Assembly: GCA_964518575.1 (NCBI GenBank)
Contig: CAZFGW010000010.1
Coordinates: 1-61,818 of the forward strand
DNA: 61,818 nucleotides
Origin: MGBC163016 sp964518575
GTDB lineage: Bacteria; Actinomycetota; Coriobacteriia; Coriobacteriales; Eggerthellaceae
Direction of reading: 5' to 3'
Below the pieces are notes generated by a model, which saw nothing but the letters and a program-made list of their open reading frames with translations, did not search any database and had not been told where the DNA came from. Of this stretch, positions 50,509 through 59,857 are shown in pieces; positions within the stretch are counted from its first letter, which is position 1; each line of letters starts with the position of its first letter. The translations under genes were made by a program, and so were the position numbers.

Positions 50509-51814
50509 GCGCTCATTGCTTTGCGCCGGCGTCTGTGCCGCCGCCCTTTGCCTTATAGGCGTGATTGGCATGGCAGGATGCGCAGCAAGCACCTCATCCT
50601 CCGCAAGCTCATCAGCGGCGAGCGAACCGCAGACAGCAAACACCCTTGAACTCGTGCAGACGGATGACCCGTTCACCTCCTTCGCTGCGAACTCTGCAAC
50701 GCCCATCCTCACCGGCATGGGCACGGGCGCTGAAGGTGCAGACGCAAAGGGTGCGCTCGATGCACAGAATACGTGCTACTCCCCGCTTTCGCTCTATCTG
50801 GCGCTCGCGCTTGCCGCCGACGGAACGCAGAGCGATGCGCAAGATCAGCTGCTGAACGTGCTAGGTGCAGCGGACAAGCAAACACTCCTTGCCACCTGCA
50901 ATGACACCATCGACGCGCTCACCGATACGTATGATCCCTACACGCTCAAGATTGCAAATTCGCTCTGGGCAGCAAAAGGCTATACGTTTAAAAGCTCGTA
51001 TCTCACCGAGGTTCAGTCAACCTTCGATGCCGAGGCATTCGATGTGGAACTCGGAACAGAAACAACCGATAAAGCCATCTCGGACTGGATTGCAGCGAAT
51101 ACGGAAAACCTCCTGCAGCCCTCCTTCAGTACGACCCCTTCGATGGTTGCAGCGCTCATCAACACGATCTATTTCAAGGACAGTTGGCTGACCTCGTTCC
51201 CTGAAGAGAGCACCGCCCCGCAAACATTCCATGGGGTAAACGGCGACGCCGACGTACCCTTCATGCATCTTTCACTCGAAGAGTCAGCCTATGCCGAGGG
51301 AAGCAACTTTACGGCAGCGCGCTTGGTCTTCCAGGGCGGAGCCAGCATGACGTTCTATCTGCCAAACGATGGCATCACGCCACTCGATTTGGTCGGCACA
51401 CCGGAAAGTGCACGTACGCTCTTGGAAACCGAACTTGAGCTTCAGAACATCGATTGGTCGGTCCCGAAGTTCACGGTCGAGTCGTCCTTCAAGGACCTCG
51501 TTCAAGACATGGAACTGCTGGGCGTTACCGACATCTTCGACCCCGCGAACGATGGCATGTTCGCACCGATGATCGAAGCGAACAACGGGCTTGACGAGGC
51601 GCTCTACATCAGCGACATCATCCAGGAAACACATCTTGCCCTTGATGAGAATGGTGTCGAAGCCGCCGCCTATACCGCCATGATCATGAAGGCGATGGCA
51701 ATGGCGCCTGACGTGAGCGAGCCGATCCCCTTCGTGCTCGACCGCCCCTTCGTCTACGCACTCACCTCACCGGAGGGCATTCCGCTGTTCATGGGCTGCA
51801 TCCAAACGCTTTAA
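50501..51814 (+). CDS. Lipoprotein serpin (serine protease inhibitor)
   Basis: This 437-residue protein is predicted to be a lipid-anchored serpin. The lipobox GMAGC puts the modified cysteine at Cys27, followed by a Ser/Ala tether. The fold then runs from YSPLSLYLALALAADGTQ through NTIYFKDSW. The hinge motif DENGVEAAAYTA, characteristic of inhibitory serpins, opens the reactive-centre loop, which ends before FVLDRPFVYAL. The loop contains several Met and one Lys, so the target could be elastase-like or trypsin-like. The ATG at 50501 overlaps the MoaE-like stop. Gut bifidobacterial serpins block host neutrophil elastase; a similar host-facing role is plausible here. Confidence 0.9.
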   Translation: MRRRSLLCAGVCAAALCLIGVIGMAGCAASTSSSASSSAASEPQTANTLELVQTDDPFTSFAANSATPILTGMGTGAEGADAKGALDAQNTCYSPLSLYLALALAADGTQSDAQDQLLNVLGAADKQTLLATCNDTIDALTDTYDPYTLKIANSLWAAKGYTFKSSYLTEVQSTFDAEAFDVELGTETTDKAISDWIAANTENLLQPSFSTTPSMVAALINTIYFKDSWLTSFPEESTAPQTFHGVNGDADVPFMHLSLEESAYAEGSNFTAARLVFQGGASMTFYLPNDGITPLDLVGTPESARTLLETELELQNIDWSVPKFTVESSFKDLVQDMELLGVTDIFDPANDGMFAPMIEANNGLDEALYISDIIQETHLALDENGVEAAAYTAMIMKAMAMAPDVSEPIPFVLDRPFVYALTSPEGIPLFMGCIQTL

Positions 51815-51902
51815 CCGCTCTCACCGGGGCGGGGACGAAAGATACCCGGCGCAGAACAACGCGATCGCAACACATGGTTGCATCAAAAACATCAAAAATA
51901 AA

Positions 51903-51938
51903 CGGCTGAACGTTCGCATACGCTCAGCCGCTCTTGGT
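51903..51938. terminator. Bidirectional terminator between serpin and purL
   Basis: CGGCTGAACG and CGCTCAGCCG (51903-51912 and 51921-51930) pair with one mismatch. GGTTTTAT follows on the plus strand and TTTATTTTTGATG follows on the minus strand. The two converging transcripts end here. Confidence 0.8.
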
Positions 51939-51953
51939 TTTATCTCTCGTGCA

Positions 51954-54443
51954 TTAGAGGAAGTACTTGACCCCTGCTTCGAAAATGGGCTGATAGAGAT
52001 TGCCGGGAACGTTCTTGTAGAGTCCGGAGCCGCTGCGTTCGCTGTGTCCCATCTTTCCGAAAACACGTCCGTCGGGGCTCGTGATGCCTTCGATTGCAAG
52101 CACCGAACCGTTCGGGTTCACGGCAAGATCCATCGACGGGATACCCTGCTCATCAACGTACTGGGTTGCAATCTGCCCGTGCTCAATCATGTTCTTGAGC
52201 ACGTGATCGGGAGCGACGAAGCGCCCTTCGCCATGACTGATGGCAACGGTATGGATGTCTCCCACGGAGCACTCGGACAACCACGGAGAGAGGTTCGAAC
52301 ACACGCGTGTACGCACAAGCCGACTTTGGTGGCGCCCGATGTTGTTGAACGTGAGCGTGGGGCTTTCCTCGGTCGGATCGATGATGTCACCGTACGGCAC
52401 GAGTCCCAACTTCACGAGTGCCTGGAAACCGTTGCAGATGCCCAGCATCAAGCCGTCACGGTTCTGCAGCAGATCGCGCACGGCATCGCGCACCGCGGGT
52501 GAGCGGAAGAACGCCGTAATGAACTTCGCAGAACCATCAGGCTCATCACCGCCGGAGAATCCGCCGGGCAACATGATGATTTGGGATTGCTTGATGTTGG
52601 CAACAAGCTCATCCGCTGAGGCACGCACCTGCTCGGGCGAGAGATTGTTGATGATCTGCGTGACCACCTTCGCGCCTGCCCGCTCGAACGCGCGCTGCGT
52701 ATCGTATTCGCAGTTGGTGCCCGGAAAGACCGGAATGATTACCTGCGGCTTCGCGACCGGCGTGCCGCTGTACGTTTTGATGGTCTGCGCGTCGAAAGAG
52801 AGGGGCGCAATCTCGTCTTTGACCTCTTCGGGATTGCTCCGATACGGGAACACGTCTTCGATGCCCCGCTCCCATGCTTCTTGGACGAGAGCAAGATCGA
52901 CCACATGATCCTCAAGCTCAAGCGTGTAGTTTGAAACGGTAACGCCCAGATCGATGACCTCGACGCCCTCCATGAGGTCCGCATCTTCGAGCATGACGGA
53001 GATGTCGTAGAACGACGTGCCCGGCGTAAGCTCGAGCACAAAGGTGCCGTAGCTGATCTCGAAAAGCTCAACCGGGTCGATGTCTTGGATCTTCGCACCG
53101 ATGCGATTGCCCACCGCCATCTTGAAGAGCGTTTCTCCCAAGCCGGCATAGTCCACACTGGCACATGCAGCAACGCTGCCCGAACCAATCAAAAGCTCAA
53201 CAGCGTCGAATGTTTGCGTGATGTCGAAAACGTCAGCGTCGTCGAAGCGCACCCACACAAGCGCGCTCCCCGGACGCTTGAATTCGGGCGACGTCACGCG
53301 ATCGATCGAACCCACCGCCGTAGCGAACGAGACCAAGGTGGGTGGCACATCCAAGTCTTCGAAACTGCCTGACATCGAGTCCTTGCCACCAATGGCGCCA
53401 ACACCGAGATCAACTTGAGCCATGAGCGCTCCAAGCAGAGCACTCACGGGCTTGCCCCAGCGCAGCGGCTCATCGCGGAGCTTCTCGAAGTACTCCTGGA
53501 AGGTCAAATACATGTGCGAGCGCTCAAAGCCCGTAGCGATGAGTTTCGCAACAGAATTCAGCACCGCCATATAGGCGCCGGCGAAGGGATCGTATTCGCT
53601 GAGATACGGGTTGAATCCCCAGGAAAGCCCCGAAACCGTGGTGGTTTCGCCCTCAAGAACGGGCAGCTTTGCCACCATGGCAAGCGCGGGCGTAAGCTGC
53701 GTTGCGCCGCCAAAGGGCATGAGCACCGTCCCTGCGCCGATCGTCGAGTCGAACTCCTCCACCAAACCCTTCTTCGAGGCACGGTTGATATCGGACATCA
53801 AGCCGATGAGCGCCGTCTGAATATCTTCCGTATCGCTTACGGCATCGAGCACCGGCTCGACAAGCTGATCGCACGCCTCATACGCACGGTCAATCGTGCT
53901 GCATGCGAACGATTCCATCTCGGCAATCTCAACACGTGCCTGCTTGGGAGCGCCGTTGCTCGCAAGGAACGCGCGGCTTACATCCACGATAAGGCCATCA
54001 CGCCAGTACATCTTCACGCGCGGCTCTTGCGTCACAACCGCCACGGGCGTTGCCTCAAGATTCTCCGCGCGCGCATACGCGATGAAGTCATCCACATCAT
54101 CCGCAGCAAGCGCCACCGCCATGCGCTCCTGACTTTCGGAAATGGCAAGCTCCGTGCCGTCGAGTCCCTCGTATTTCCGGGGGACTTTATCGAGATAGAT
54201 CTCAAGACCATCAGCGAGTTCACCGATGGCGACCGATACGCCGCCTGCACCGAAGTCGTTGCAGCGCTTGATCATTCTGCATGCATCGCCGTTTCTGAAC
54301 AGACGCTGGATCTTGCGCTCGACAGGAGGATTGCCCTTCTGCACCTCGGCGCCGCAGGTTTCAATCGAACTCACGCTGTGCGCCTTCGACGATCCTGTTG
54401 CACCGCCAATGCCGTCACGACCGGTTCGTCCGCCCAGAAGCAC
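51954..54443 (-). CDS. purL: PurL, C-terminal part after an in-frame amber stop
   Basis: This is the rest of phosphoribosylformylglycinamidine synthase. Family sequence resumes directly after a TAG at 54518-54516 in the same frame (IGAVIGATPADEV). Translation could restart at GTG 54443, 72 bases after the stop, behind GGGAG, giving 829 residues. It covers the second half of the first AIRS-type unit, the second AIRS unit and the fused glutaminase domain, whose catalytic Cys lies in GLMLGICNGFQALV; FPGTNCEYD and GGFSGGDEPDG are also intact. The enzyme converts FGAR, glutamine and ATP to FGAM in purine synthesis. The uninterrupted protein would be 1268 residues, normal for the single-chain clade II form. 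Confidence 0.85.
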   Translation of the reverse strand: MLLGGRTGRDGIGGATGSSKAHSVSSIETCGAEVQKGNPPVERKIQRLFRNGDACRMIKRCNDFGAGGVSVAIGELADGLEIYLDKVPRKYEGLDGTELAISESQERMAVALAADDVDDFIAYARAENLEATPVAVVTQEPRVKMYWRDGLIVDVSRAFLASNGAPKQARVEIAEMESFACSTIDRAYEACDQLVEPVLDAVSDTEDIQTALIGLMSDINRASKKGLVEEFDSTIGAGTVLMPFGGATQLTPALAMVAKLPVLEGETTTVSGLSWGFNPYLSEYDPFAGAYMAVLNSVAKLIATGFERSHMYLTFQEYFEKLRDEPLRWGKPVSALLGALMAQVDLGVGAIGGKDSMSGSFEDLDVPPTLVSFATAVGSIDRVTSPEFKRPGSALVWVRFDDADVFDITQTFDAVELLIGSGSVAACASVDYAGLGETLFKMAVGNRIGAKIQDIDPVELFEISYGTFVLELTPGTSFYDISVMLEDADLMEGVEVIDLGVTVSNYTLELEDHVVDLALVQEAWERGIEDVFPYRSNPEEVKDEIAPLSFDAQTIKTYSGTPVAKPQVIIPVFPGTNCEYDTQRAFERAGAKVVTQIINNLSPEQVRASADELVANIKQSQIIMLPGGFSGGDEPDGSAKFITAFFRSPAVRDAVRDLLQNRDGLMLGICNGFQALVKLGLVPYGDIIDPTEESPTLTFNNIGRHQSRLVRTRVCSNLSPWLSECSVGDIHTVAISHGEGRFVAPDHVLKNMIEHGQIATQYVDEQGIPSMDLAVNPNGSVLAIEGITSPDGRVFGKMGHSERSGSGLYKNVPGNLYQPIFEAGVKYFL

Positions 54444-54515
54444 GATGACGTCTCCCGGTTGAGGCGTCTCACGGCGGACCTCGTCTGCCGGTGTTGCCCC
54501 GATGACCGCGCCGAT

Positions 54516-55760
54516 CTACATGCGCTTCGCGGCATAGCCGGGATGATAGAGTTCATCGACCTGACCAGTTGCCAATCCGATCTGATTGCCGTAGGACGAG
54601 TATCCCGCCGCCGCCGTGGTCACGAGCTTGCGTTGCGGAAGCTTGCCAGCAATGGTCTCGGACACGGGAACGGTGGGATCAGCGGCACCGGTTACGCGCA
54701 TTGCCTGATAGACATAGGCGCGCCCCGAGAGAGGATCTCGGATAGCTCCGCCCACGCACGTTGCCGCGCCGCCGAATGGCTCGATCTCGGTGGGGTGGTT
54801 ATGCGTCTCATTTTTGAAAAGATAGAGCCAGTCCTGATCTTCGCCATCAACATCCACTTTGACGCGGACGGTGCACGCGTTGATCTCCTCCGACTCATCC
54901 AAGTTCTTGAGCACTCCCGTTGCTTTGAGGTATTTTGCCCCGATGGTGCCCATGTCCATCAGGCAGAGCGGCTTATCCTCCCGCCCGAGCTCACGGCGCA
55001 GCTCCTGATAGCGCTCGAACGCCGCCTTGACGTTCTTGTCGGCGATATCGATATCAACAAGTTCGGTCCCAAAGGTCGTATGTCGGCAGTGATCGGACCA
55101 GTAGGTGTCCACAAGCTTCACTTCGGTGATGGTGGGCGGTCTTCCCTCTTCGGCAAAATATGCCTGCAAAAAGGTGATGTCGCCAAGGTCCATGGCAAGT
55201 CCACGATCGTCGATAAATGCCTGGAGCTCATCCTGATTCAGATCGAGGAATCCCTCGAGCACTTCGACATCAGCGGGCTCCACAAAAACCTGCTGCAGCG
55301 TTTCCACCTCCGCGAGGTCCGCCTCACGTGCTTCGACAGGGTTGATCACGTACGCCTTGATGGCATCGACATCCTGATCGGTCAGGTTGCCGCCCAGAAT
55401 GTAGACCGTCGCTGAGCGCACGAGCGGCTGCTCCCCTTGGCTGATGAGCTGGATGCATTCCGCCGCGGAAGAAGCACGCTGATCGAACTGCCCGGGCAGA
55501 TACTCGACGGCAAAGACGAGGTCATCCGCACCGGCGAGTTCGTCAAGATCATACGCCGCCCGATCAACCTGCGGCTCCGAGAACACCGTGGGTACCGTTT
55601 GCGCGAACAGCTCGTCAGTGATGCCCTCGACGTCATACCGGTTCACCACCCGGATGGAATCGAGCTGAGTGATTCCCAAAATGTCGCGAAGCTCAGCAAG
55701 CAACTGCTGAGCTTCAATATCGAATCCGTCTTTTTTCTCAACGTAAACGCGTTTTACCAT
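54516..55760 (-). CDS. purL: PurL, N-terminal part ending at an in-frame amber stop
   Basis: These 414 residues form the N-terminal part of the single-chain FGAM synthase. They include the PurS-like opening (KRVYVEKKDGFDIEAQQLLAE), the linker domain and most of the first AIRS-type domain, with DTYWSDHCRHTTF and KNETHNHPTEIEPFGGAAT. The frame ends at TAG (54516-54518) after HPGYAAKRM, where family members have glutamate, so one G-to-T change in GAG explains the stop. The ATG at 55760 is 2 bases from the previous stop and behind AAGG; a GTG at 55766 is also in frame. It is the third gene of purC-unknown-purL. Unless the stop is bypassed or is a sequencing error, PurL activity is in doubt. Confidence 0.85.
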   Translation of the reverse strand: MVKRVYVEKKDGFDIEAQQLLAELRDILGITQLDSIRVVNRYDVEGITDELFAQTVPTVFSEPQVDRAAYDLDELAGADDLVFAVEYLPGQFDQRASSAAECIQLISQGEQPLVRSATVYILGGNLTDQDVDAIKAYVINPVEAREADLAEVETLQQVFVEPADVEVLEGFLDLNQDELQAFIDDRGLAMDLGDITFLQAYFAEEGRPPTITEVKLVDTYWSDHCRHTTFGTELVDIDIADKNVKAAFERYQELRRELGREDKPLCLMDMGTIGAKYLKATGVLKNLDESEEINACTVRVKVDVDGEDQDWLYLFKNETHNHPTEIEPFGGAATCVGGAIRDPLSGRAYVYQAMRVTGAADPTVPVSETIAGKLPQRKLVTTAAAGYSSYGNQIGLATGQVDELYHPGYAAKRM

Positions 55761-55762
55761 GC

Positions 55763-56482
55763 TCACGCCTTCTTCTCTTCCGCGTCTGCCTTGTCGTCAT
55801 CAGTGCTTTCCGCCTGCGCATCCTTGCTGTCCGAAGATGAGGGCTCGTCCGATTCCGTATCCGGTTCTGCGTCCTTCTTCTTGCCGAAGAGTTTCTTGAA
55901 GAACGACTTCTTCTCAGGCTCTTCCTCCTCGGATTCTTCCGCTTCTTGGCGAAGGTCTTGGCGCTTCTTCTGCTTGCCGCCATTCTTCTTGTTCAGCCGA
56001 CGCTGCTCTGCGCGCTTCTTGCGCTCCTCGGCTTCCTCAAGCGCGACCATCTTCGCCTGGAAAGCGCGACGCTCTTTACGGATCTTCGTGAAGTCGAGAG
56101 CGAACGCAGCAATGATGAATGCATAAGCGGCAAACAGTGCCACCATCGACACCCACTGCGGCGCGGTGCCGTTGGTGAACCATGAAACGGCGGTGCAGGC
56201 GATAGCCGCAATGAGGCAGCCCCACCAGATGCGGCGGAGCATCTTATACCGCGGCGTGTTCGGGTTGTAGTATTTGCGATCGAGCTCGCGCTGGCGCTCG
56301 CGTTCGCGCCGACGCTCTTCTTTCTCCTCCGCTTTTCGAGCCTGCGGGCTCTTCTTGCCGGAGCTGATCGTGACCGATGAGGCGGCTTTCGTCTTCGGCT
56401 TGGCGGATGCGGCGCTCTTGCGGGTTGCCCCCGTACGATTGTCATTCGTATAGCGCTCGTTCATGGGGTTGCGTTGCGACAT
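55763..56482 (-). CDS. Unknown charged membrane protein in the purine operon
   Basis: This 239-residue protein is encoded between purC and purL with gaps of only 8 and 2 bases. The N-terminal 85 residues are basic and Ser/Arg/Glu-rich, including a run of ERRRERERQRELDRKYYN type. Two hydrophobic helices follow (about 92-112 and 117-137). The cytoplasmic C-terminal half is a Lys/Arg/Glu coiled coil ending in an acidic Asp/Ser/Glu tail. There is no recognised family. TAGGAG lies 6 bases before the ATG at 56482. Tight packing between two purine genes suggests co-expression, but the sequence gives no hint of an enzymatic role. A membrane scaffold is only a speculation. Confidence 0.7.
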   Translation of the reverse strand: MSQRNPMNERYTNDNRTGATRKSAASAKPKTKAASSVTISSGKKSPQARKAEEKEERRRERERQRELDRKYYNPNTPRYKMLRRIWWGCLIAAIACTAVSWFTNGTAPQWVSMVALFAAYAFIIAAFALDFTKIRKERRAFQAKMVALEEAEERKKRAEQRRLNKKNGGKQKKRQDLRQEAEESEEEEPEKKSFFKKLFGKKKDAEPDTESDEPSSSDSKDAQAESTDDDKADAEEKKA

Positions 56483-56490
56483 GGTGACTC

Positions 56491-57375
56491 CTACGAAAAG
56501 GGAAATTCCCGACCGGTGATCATAGTGTATGCAGCAAGGTACTTCTCGGTTGTTTTCTCGATGACCTCCTGCGGAAGATGCGGCGGCTCGCCCTGCTTGT
56601 CCCAATTCGCCGAAAGCCAATCCCGCACATACTGCTTGTCGAACGACGGCTGGCTCTTGCCAGGCTCATACGTATCTCCCGGCCAGAAGCGCGAGGAATC
56701 GGGTGTGAGGACTTCATCGCCTAGAATGATCTTGCCGTCAATGCGTCCGAATTCGAACTTCGTGTCGGCGATGATGATGCCCCGACGGAATGCGTAGTTC
56801 GCAGCCGTGAGGTAGATCTGCCGCGAAAGGCGGCTGAGCTCTTGCGCGTCGTCTTCGCCAATGAGTTCAGTGCACTGCGCGAACGTGATGTTCTCGTCAT
56901 GCCCGCCGATATCCGCCTTCGTCGAAGGGGTGAAAAGCGCATCCGGCAGACGCGAGGAATCCTCGAGACCCCGCGGAAGCTCTATGCCACACACCGTTCC
57001 CGACGCCTCGTATTCCTTGAGTCCGCTGCCGGTAAGATAGCCGCGCACGATGCATTCGACGGGGAACATGTCGGCTTTGCGCACCAGCATGAAACGCCCT
57101 TCGAGCTCGTTTGCGTAGGGCTTGAACTGCTCAGGAAGATCAGCGGTATCCGCCGAGATGAGGTGATTGTCAACAACCCCTTCGAGAAGTTCGAACCAGA
57201 ACAGCGAAAGCTGCGTCAGCACCTGTCCCTTATGGGGAATCTCGTCGGGGAGGATGTAATCGAATGCAGAAATGCGATCGGTAGCGACCAACAAAAGCTT
57301 GTCGCCAAGATCATATATATCGCGAACCTTGCCTTGTGCATCAGGCTCGATGGGGATAAGAGGTGGATGAGCCAT
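56491..57375 (-). CDS. purC: SAICAR synthetase
   Basis: This 294-residue cytoplasmic enzyme joins CAIR and aspartate with ATP to form SAICAR in purine synthesis. The family landmarks are QGKVRDIYDLGDKLLLVATD near 15-34, FDYILPDEIPHKG, VECIVRGYLTGSGLKEY near 107 and the terminal TPDSSRFWPGDTYEPG, SFDKQYVRDWL pair. The length fits the longer eukaryote-like/Actinobacterial form. The ATG at 57375 follows AAAGGATAG; a TTG one codon earlier is less likely. It leads the operon with the unknown membrane protein and purL. The leader of about 90 bases shows no purine riboswitch. Confidence 0.95.
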   Translation of the reverse strand: MAHPPLIPIEPDAQGKVRDIYDLGDKLLLVATDRISAFDYILPDEIPHKGQVLTQLSLFWFELLEGVVDNHLISADTADLPEQFKPYANELEGRFMLVRKADMFPVECIVRGYLTGSGLKEYEASGTVCGIELPRGLEDSSRLPDALFTPSTKADIGGHDENITFAQCTELIGEDDAQELSRLSRQIYLTAANYAFRRGIIIADTKFEFGRIDGKIILGDEVLTPDSSRFWPGDTYEPGKSQPSFDKQYVRDWLSANWDKQGEPPHLPQEVIEKTTEKYLAAYTMITGREFPFS

Positions 57376-57466
57376 CAAGCTATCCTTTCATTGCTCGAAA
57401 TGGGCGGAATCATCTTGTAATGATACAACAGCAACGAGCAAGATACGCCCTGATATAGGGCTTCGA

Positions 57467-58975
57467 TCATAACCTCTTCTCGAACGCTTTCAAAGCGCTC
57501 TTTGCCTGCTTGAGCGACGCTTCCTCGTCGTAGAGAGGAAGGAAGATGCTGAAGGTCGATCCAGCGCCAACCTTCCCTCGCGCACTGACTTTGCCGCCAT
57601 GGCGATCGACGATTTCTTTGACTAAGGCAAGTCCGATCCCAAGACCGCCGCTTTCCTTGGCACGACCAGCATCCGCCCGCCAGAACCGCGAGAACACCAT
57701 CTTTTCCTCCTCGGGAGAAAGACCGATGCCGGTGTCGGTGACGTCGATGACAGCCATAGCGCCTTCGCGCCTGACAGACACGTTGATGGAACCACCTTCT
57801 TCGGTGTAACGGACAGCGTTGGAGATGAGATTCGAAACCGCCTGCCTGATGAGATCGCGGTCGCACATGACCTTGATGTCCTTTTCGATGTTGGAGGTGA
57901 GCTTCAAGCCCGAATCCTCCACGAAGACCTCGTGCGAGATAACAATGCCTTCGATGAGATCCCCGACTTCGACGACTCCCTCGTTCAGAGGCTGTGAGCG
58001 ATTCTCCAAGCGCGAGAGTTTGAGCAGCGCGCTCACCATCCGCGACAAGCGTTGCACCTCGGTGTTCACCTGGATGAGGCGCTCTTCGTCGGCTTCATAG
58101 ACGCCGTCTATCATTGCCTCGATCGTTGCCTGTATTGCCATGAGCGGCGTTCTGAGCTCATGCGCAACGTCGGAGGTGAGCCGGCGCTCCAGCTGCCGAT
58201 CCTTCTCAAGCGACGCCGCCATAGCGTCGAGCGTTTCGCCCAGATGGGAGAGCTCGTCGTTGCCACGCATGTCCGTGCGCGCGGAAAGCTTGCCCTCCGA
58301 GAGTTCCTTCGCCGTATTGGTAATTCGGTTGACGGGAGACACGAGGTAGCGGGCGAAGACAATACCCAAAAGCGATGCAATCACGAGCGAGATCACCGCT
58401 GCCAGAAACAGCGCGGTGTACATGTTTCTTTGGAAGGCTTTGTCCACGCTGCTGAGCAGCGCCTCCGATCCGTATGCCCACACGCGAACTGAGCCGACGT
58501 TCTTACCATATGACTTGATCTCAGCGAGCGCGATCTGCGTTGCGGCACTCGGTTCGACATAGTGCGCTTGCCGCTCTTCGTCGAGTACCTCGGAGGAGTC
58601 GAAGATGATCTGCCCGTCAGGGCTCAAGACGCGCACGCCCAAGTCATCGGATGCTTCCGCAGCCTGCCGCGCGGGGATCAAAACGTCGTCGTCGAATTCG
58701 AGGCGTCCCTCATACCGGTCGGAGATGCGGTTCGCCGTTGAAGCCGCCAAGTCCTCGATGTTGCTTGCGGCGTACGTTTGGAAATACATGTTCCAGATGA
58801 AAGCTACCACGCCGATGGACAGCGACGCGGTAACGATGGCAATGGCGATGAACGCGATGATGACGGTCGCACGATATGAGAAGCGATGCCGCCGTTTCGG
58901 GTACTTGCGTACGTGGGGGCTGAATTGCTTTTTTTCTTCGCTCGTTTGTTGTTCGGTTTGCTCTTCGGACGCCAT
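57467..58975 (-). CDS. HAMP-containing sensor histidine kinase
   Basis: This is a 502-residue two-helix membrane kinase. A basic cytoplasmic start leads to TM1 (about 36-60), an extracytoplasmic sensor of about 125 residues with a Cache-like or dCache-like feel, TM2 (about 186-208) and HAMP (about 209-262). HisKA has phospho-acceptor His272 in DVAHELRTPL. The HATPase domain has NLISNAVRYT, DTGIGL, FSRFWRAD and GLGIGLALV. It is the cognate kinase of the response regulator encoded 33 bases upstream on the same strand. The signal is unknown; envelope stress is common for this class. A weak ribosome site (GTGAG) precedes the ATG. Confidence 0.92.
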   Translation of the reverse strand: MASEEQTEQQTSEEKKQFSPHVRKYPKRRHRFSYRATVIIAFIAIAIVTASLSIGVVAFIWNMYFQTYAASNIEDLAASTANRISDRYEGRLEFDDDVLIPARQAAEASDDLGVRVLSPDGQIIFDSSEVLDEERQAHYVEPSAATQIALAEIKSYGKNVGSVRVWAYGSEALLSSVDKAFQRNMYTALFLAAVISLVIASLLGIVFARYLVSPVNRITNTAKELSEGKLSARTDMRGNDELSHLGETLDAMAASLEKDRQLERRLTSDVAHELRTPLMAIQATIEAMIDGVYEADEERLIQVNTEVQRLSRMVSALLKLSRLENRSQPLNEGVVEVGDLIEGIVISHEVFVEDSGLKLTSNIEKDIKVMCDRDLIRQAVSNLISNAVRYTEEGGSINVSVRREGAMAVIDVTDTGIGLSPEEEKMVFSRFWRADAGRAKESGGLGIGLALVKEIVDRHGGKVSARGKVGAGSTFSIFLPLYDEEASLKQAKSALKAFEKRL

Positions 58976-59008
58976 GGCTCACATCTACGTGGTACGAGGT
59001 GGTACGCA

Positions 59009-59713
59009 CTACCGCTTGGTGGGGTCTTCGAAACGATAGCCCACACCATGCACCGTGTGGAGCCATTTCGGGCTGCGCGGATTGTCGCCCAGCTTCGCGC
59101 GCAGATTCTTGACGTGGGAGTCAATGGTACGCTCGTAGCCTTCAAAGTCATAGCCGAGCACCTTCTCAACCAACTCCATGCGGGAATACACGCGCCCGGG
59201 ATAGCGTGAAAGGGTGGTGAGCAGCTTGAACTCACTGGCGGTGAGGTCGATCTCCTTGTCGTCAACGAGGACCTTGTGCCCTGAGATGTCGATGGTCAGT
59301 TCGCCGAACTCGAGCACTTCGCGCAGCGGTTCGGAATCGGAATGAACGCGGCGAAGAAGGGCACGAGCACGCGCAACAAGTTCGCGCGGACTGAATGGCT
59401 TGACTAGGTAGTCATCGGCACCAAGCTCAAGACCAATGACGCGGTCTTCGACTTCGCCTTTCGCGGTGAGCATGATGAGCGGCACATCGGAAGAGTCACG
59501 GATGACGCTGCAAACGCGCTCGCCGGAAATGGTGGGAAGCATGAGATCGAGGATGACGAGGTCGAAATGATGCTTGCCGAACTCTTCGAGCGCTTCCTTT
59601 CCGTCACCGACCGCAGTGACCCAGTAGTTCTCCCGCTCGAGGTACGCGGTAACCGCCTCACGGATGTTCTTCTCGTCTTCTACTAAGAGAATACGCCTTG
59701 TCTCTGAGCTCAT
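59009..59713 (-). CDS. OmpR/PhoB family response regulator
   Basis: This is a 234-residue two-domain regulator. The receiver (about 7-120) has the acidic pair in LVEDEKN, the phospho-acceptor Asp56 in VILDLMLP, the threonine in MLTAKGEVED and the lysine in YLVKPFSPREL. The C-terminal winged helix (about 133-230) has ASEFKLLTTLSRYPGRVYSR and RTIDSHVKNLRAKLG with the recognition helix. It pairs with the histidine kinase gene 33 bases downstream. AGGAAAAG precedes the ATG at 59713. It is divergent from the Tat-exported protein gene at 59893, a possible target, with 179 bases between. Confidence 0.95.
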   Translation of the reverse strand: MSSETRRILLVEDEKNIREAVTAYLERENYWVTAVGDGKEALEEFGKHHFDLVILDLMLPTISGERVCSVIRDSSDVPLIMLTAKGEVEDRVIGLELGADDYLVKPFSPRELVARARALLRRVHSDSEPLREVLEFGELTIDISGHKVLVDDKEIDLTASEFKLLTTLSRYPGRVYSRMELVEKVLGYDFEGYERTIDSHVKNLRAKLGDNPRSPKWLHTVHGVGYRFEDPTKR

Positions 59714-59857
59714 CTTTTCCTCTTCTCATCCCGCCTTCTTCATAAGCGAAGATGCAGGAATTCACTGGAGCACAAACAGCGGACCGTTGATAGTGTACGC
59801 CCGTCGTCGTTCTACAAAAGAATACTTTGCTTTTATTGTAGCCGTTGTGCACTGAGC

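Noticed and set aside
53415..55415. A 666-codon plus-strand frame over purL
   Set aside because: It is the antisense shadow of conserved PurL sequence and runs across the amber site with no protein-like features.
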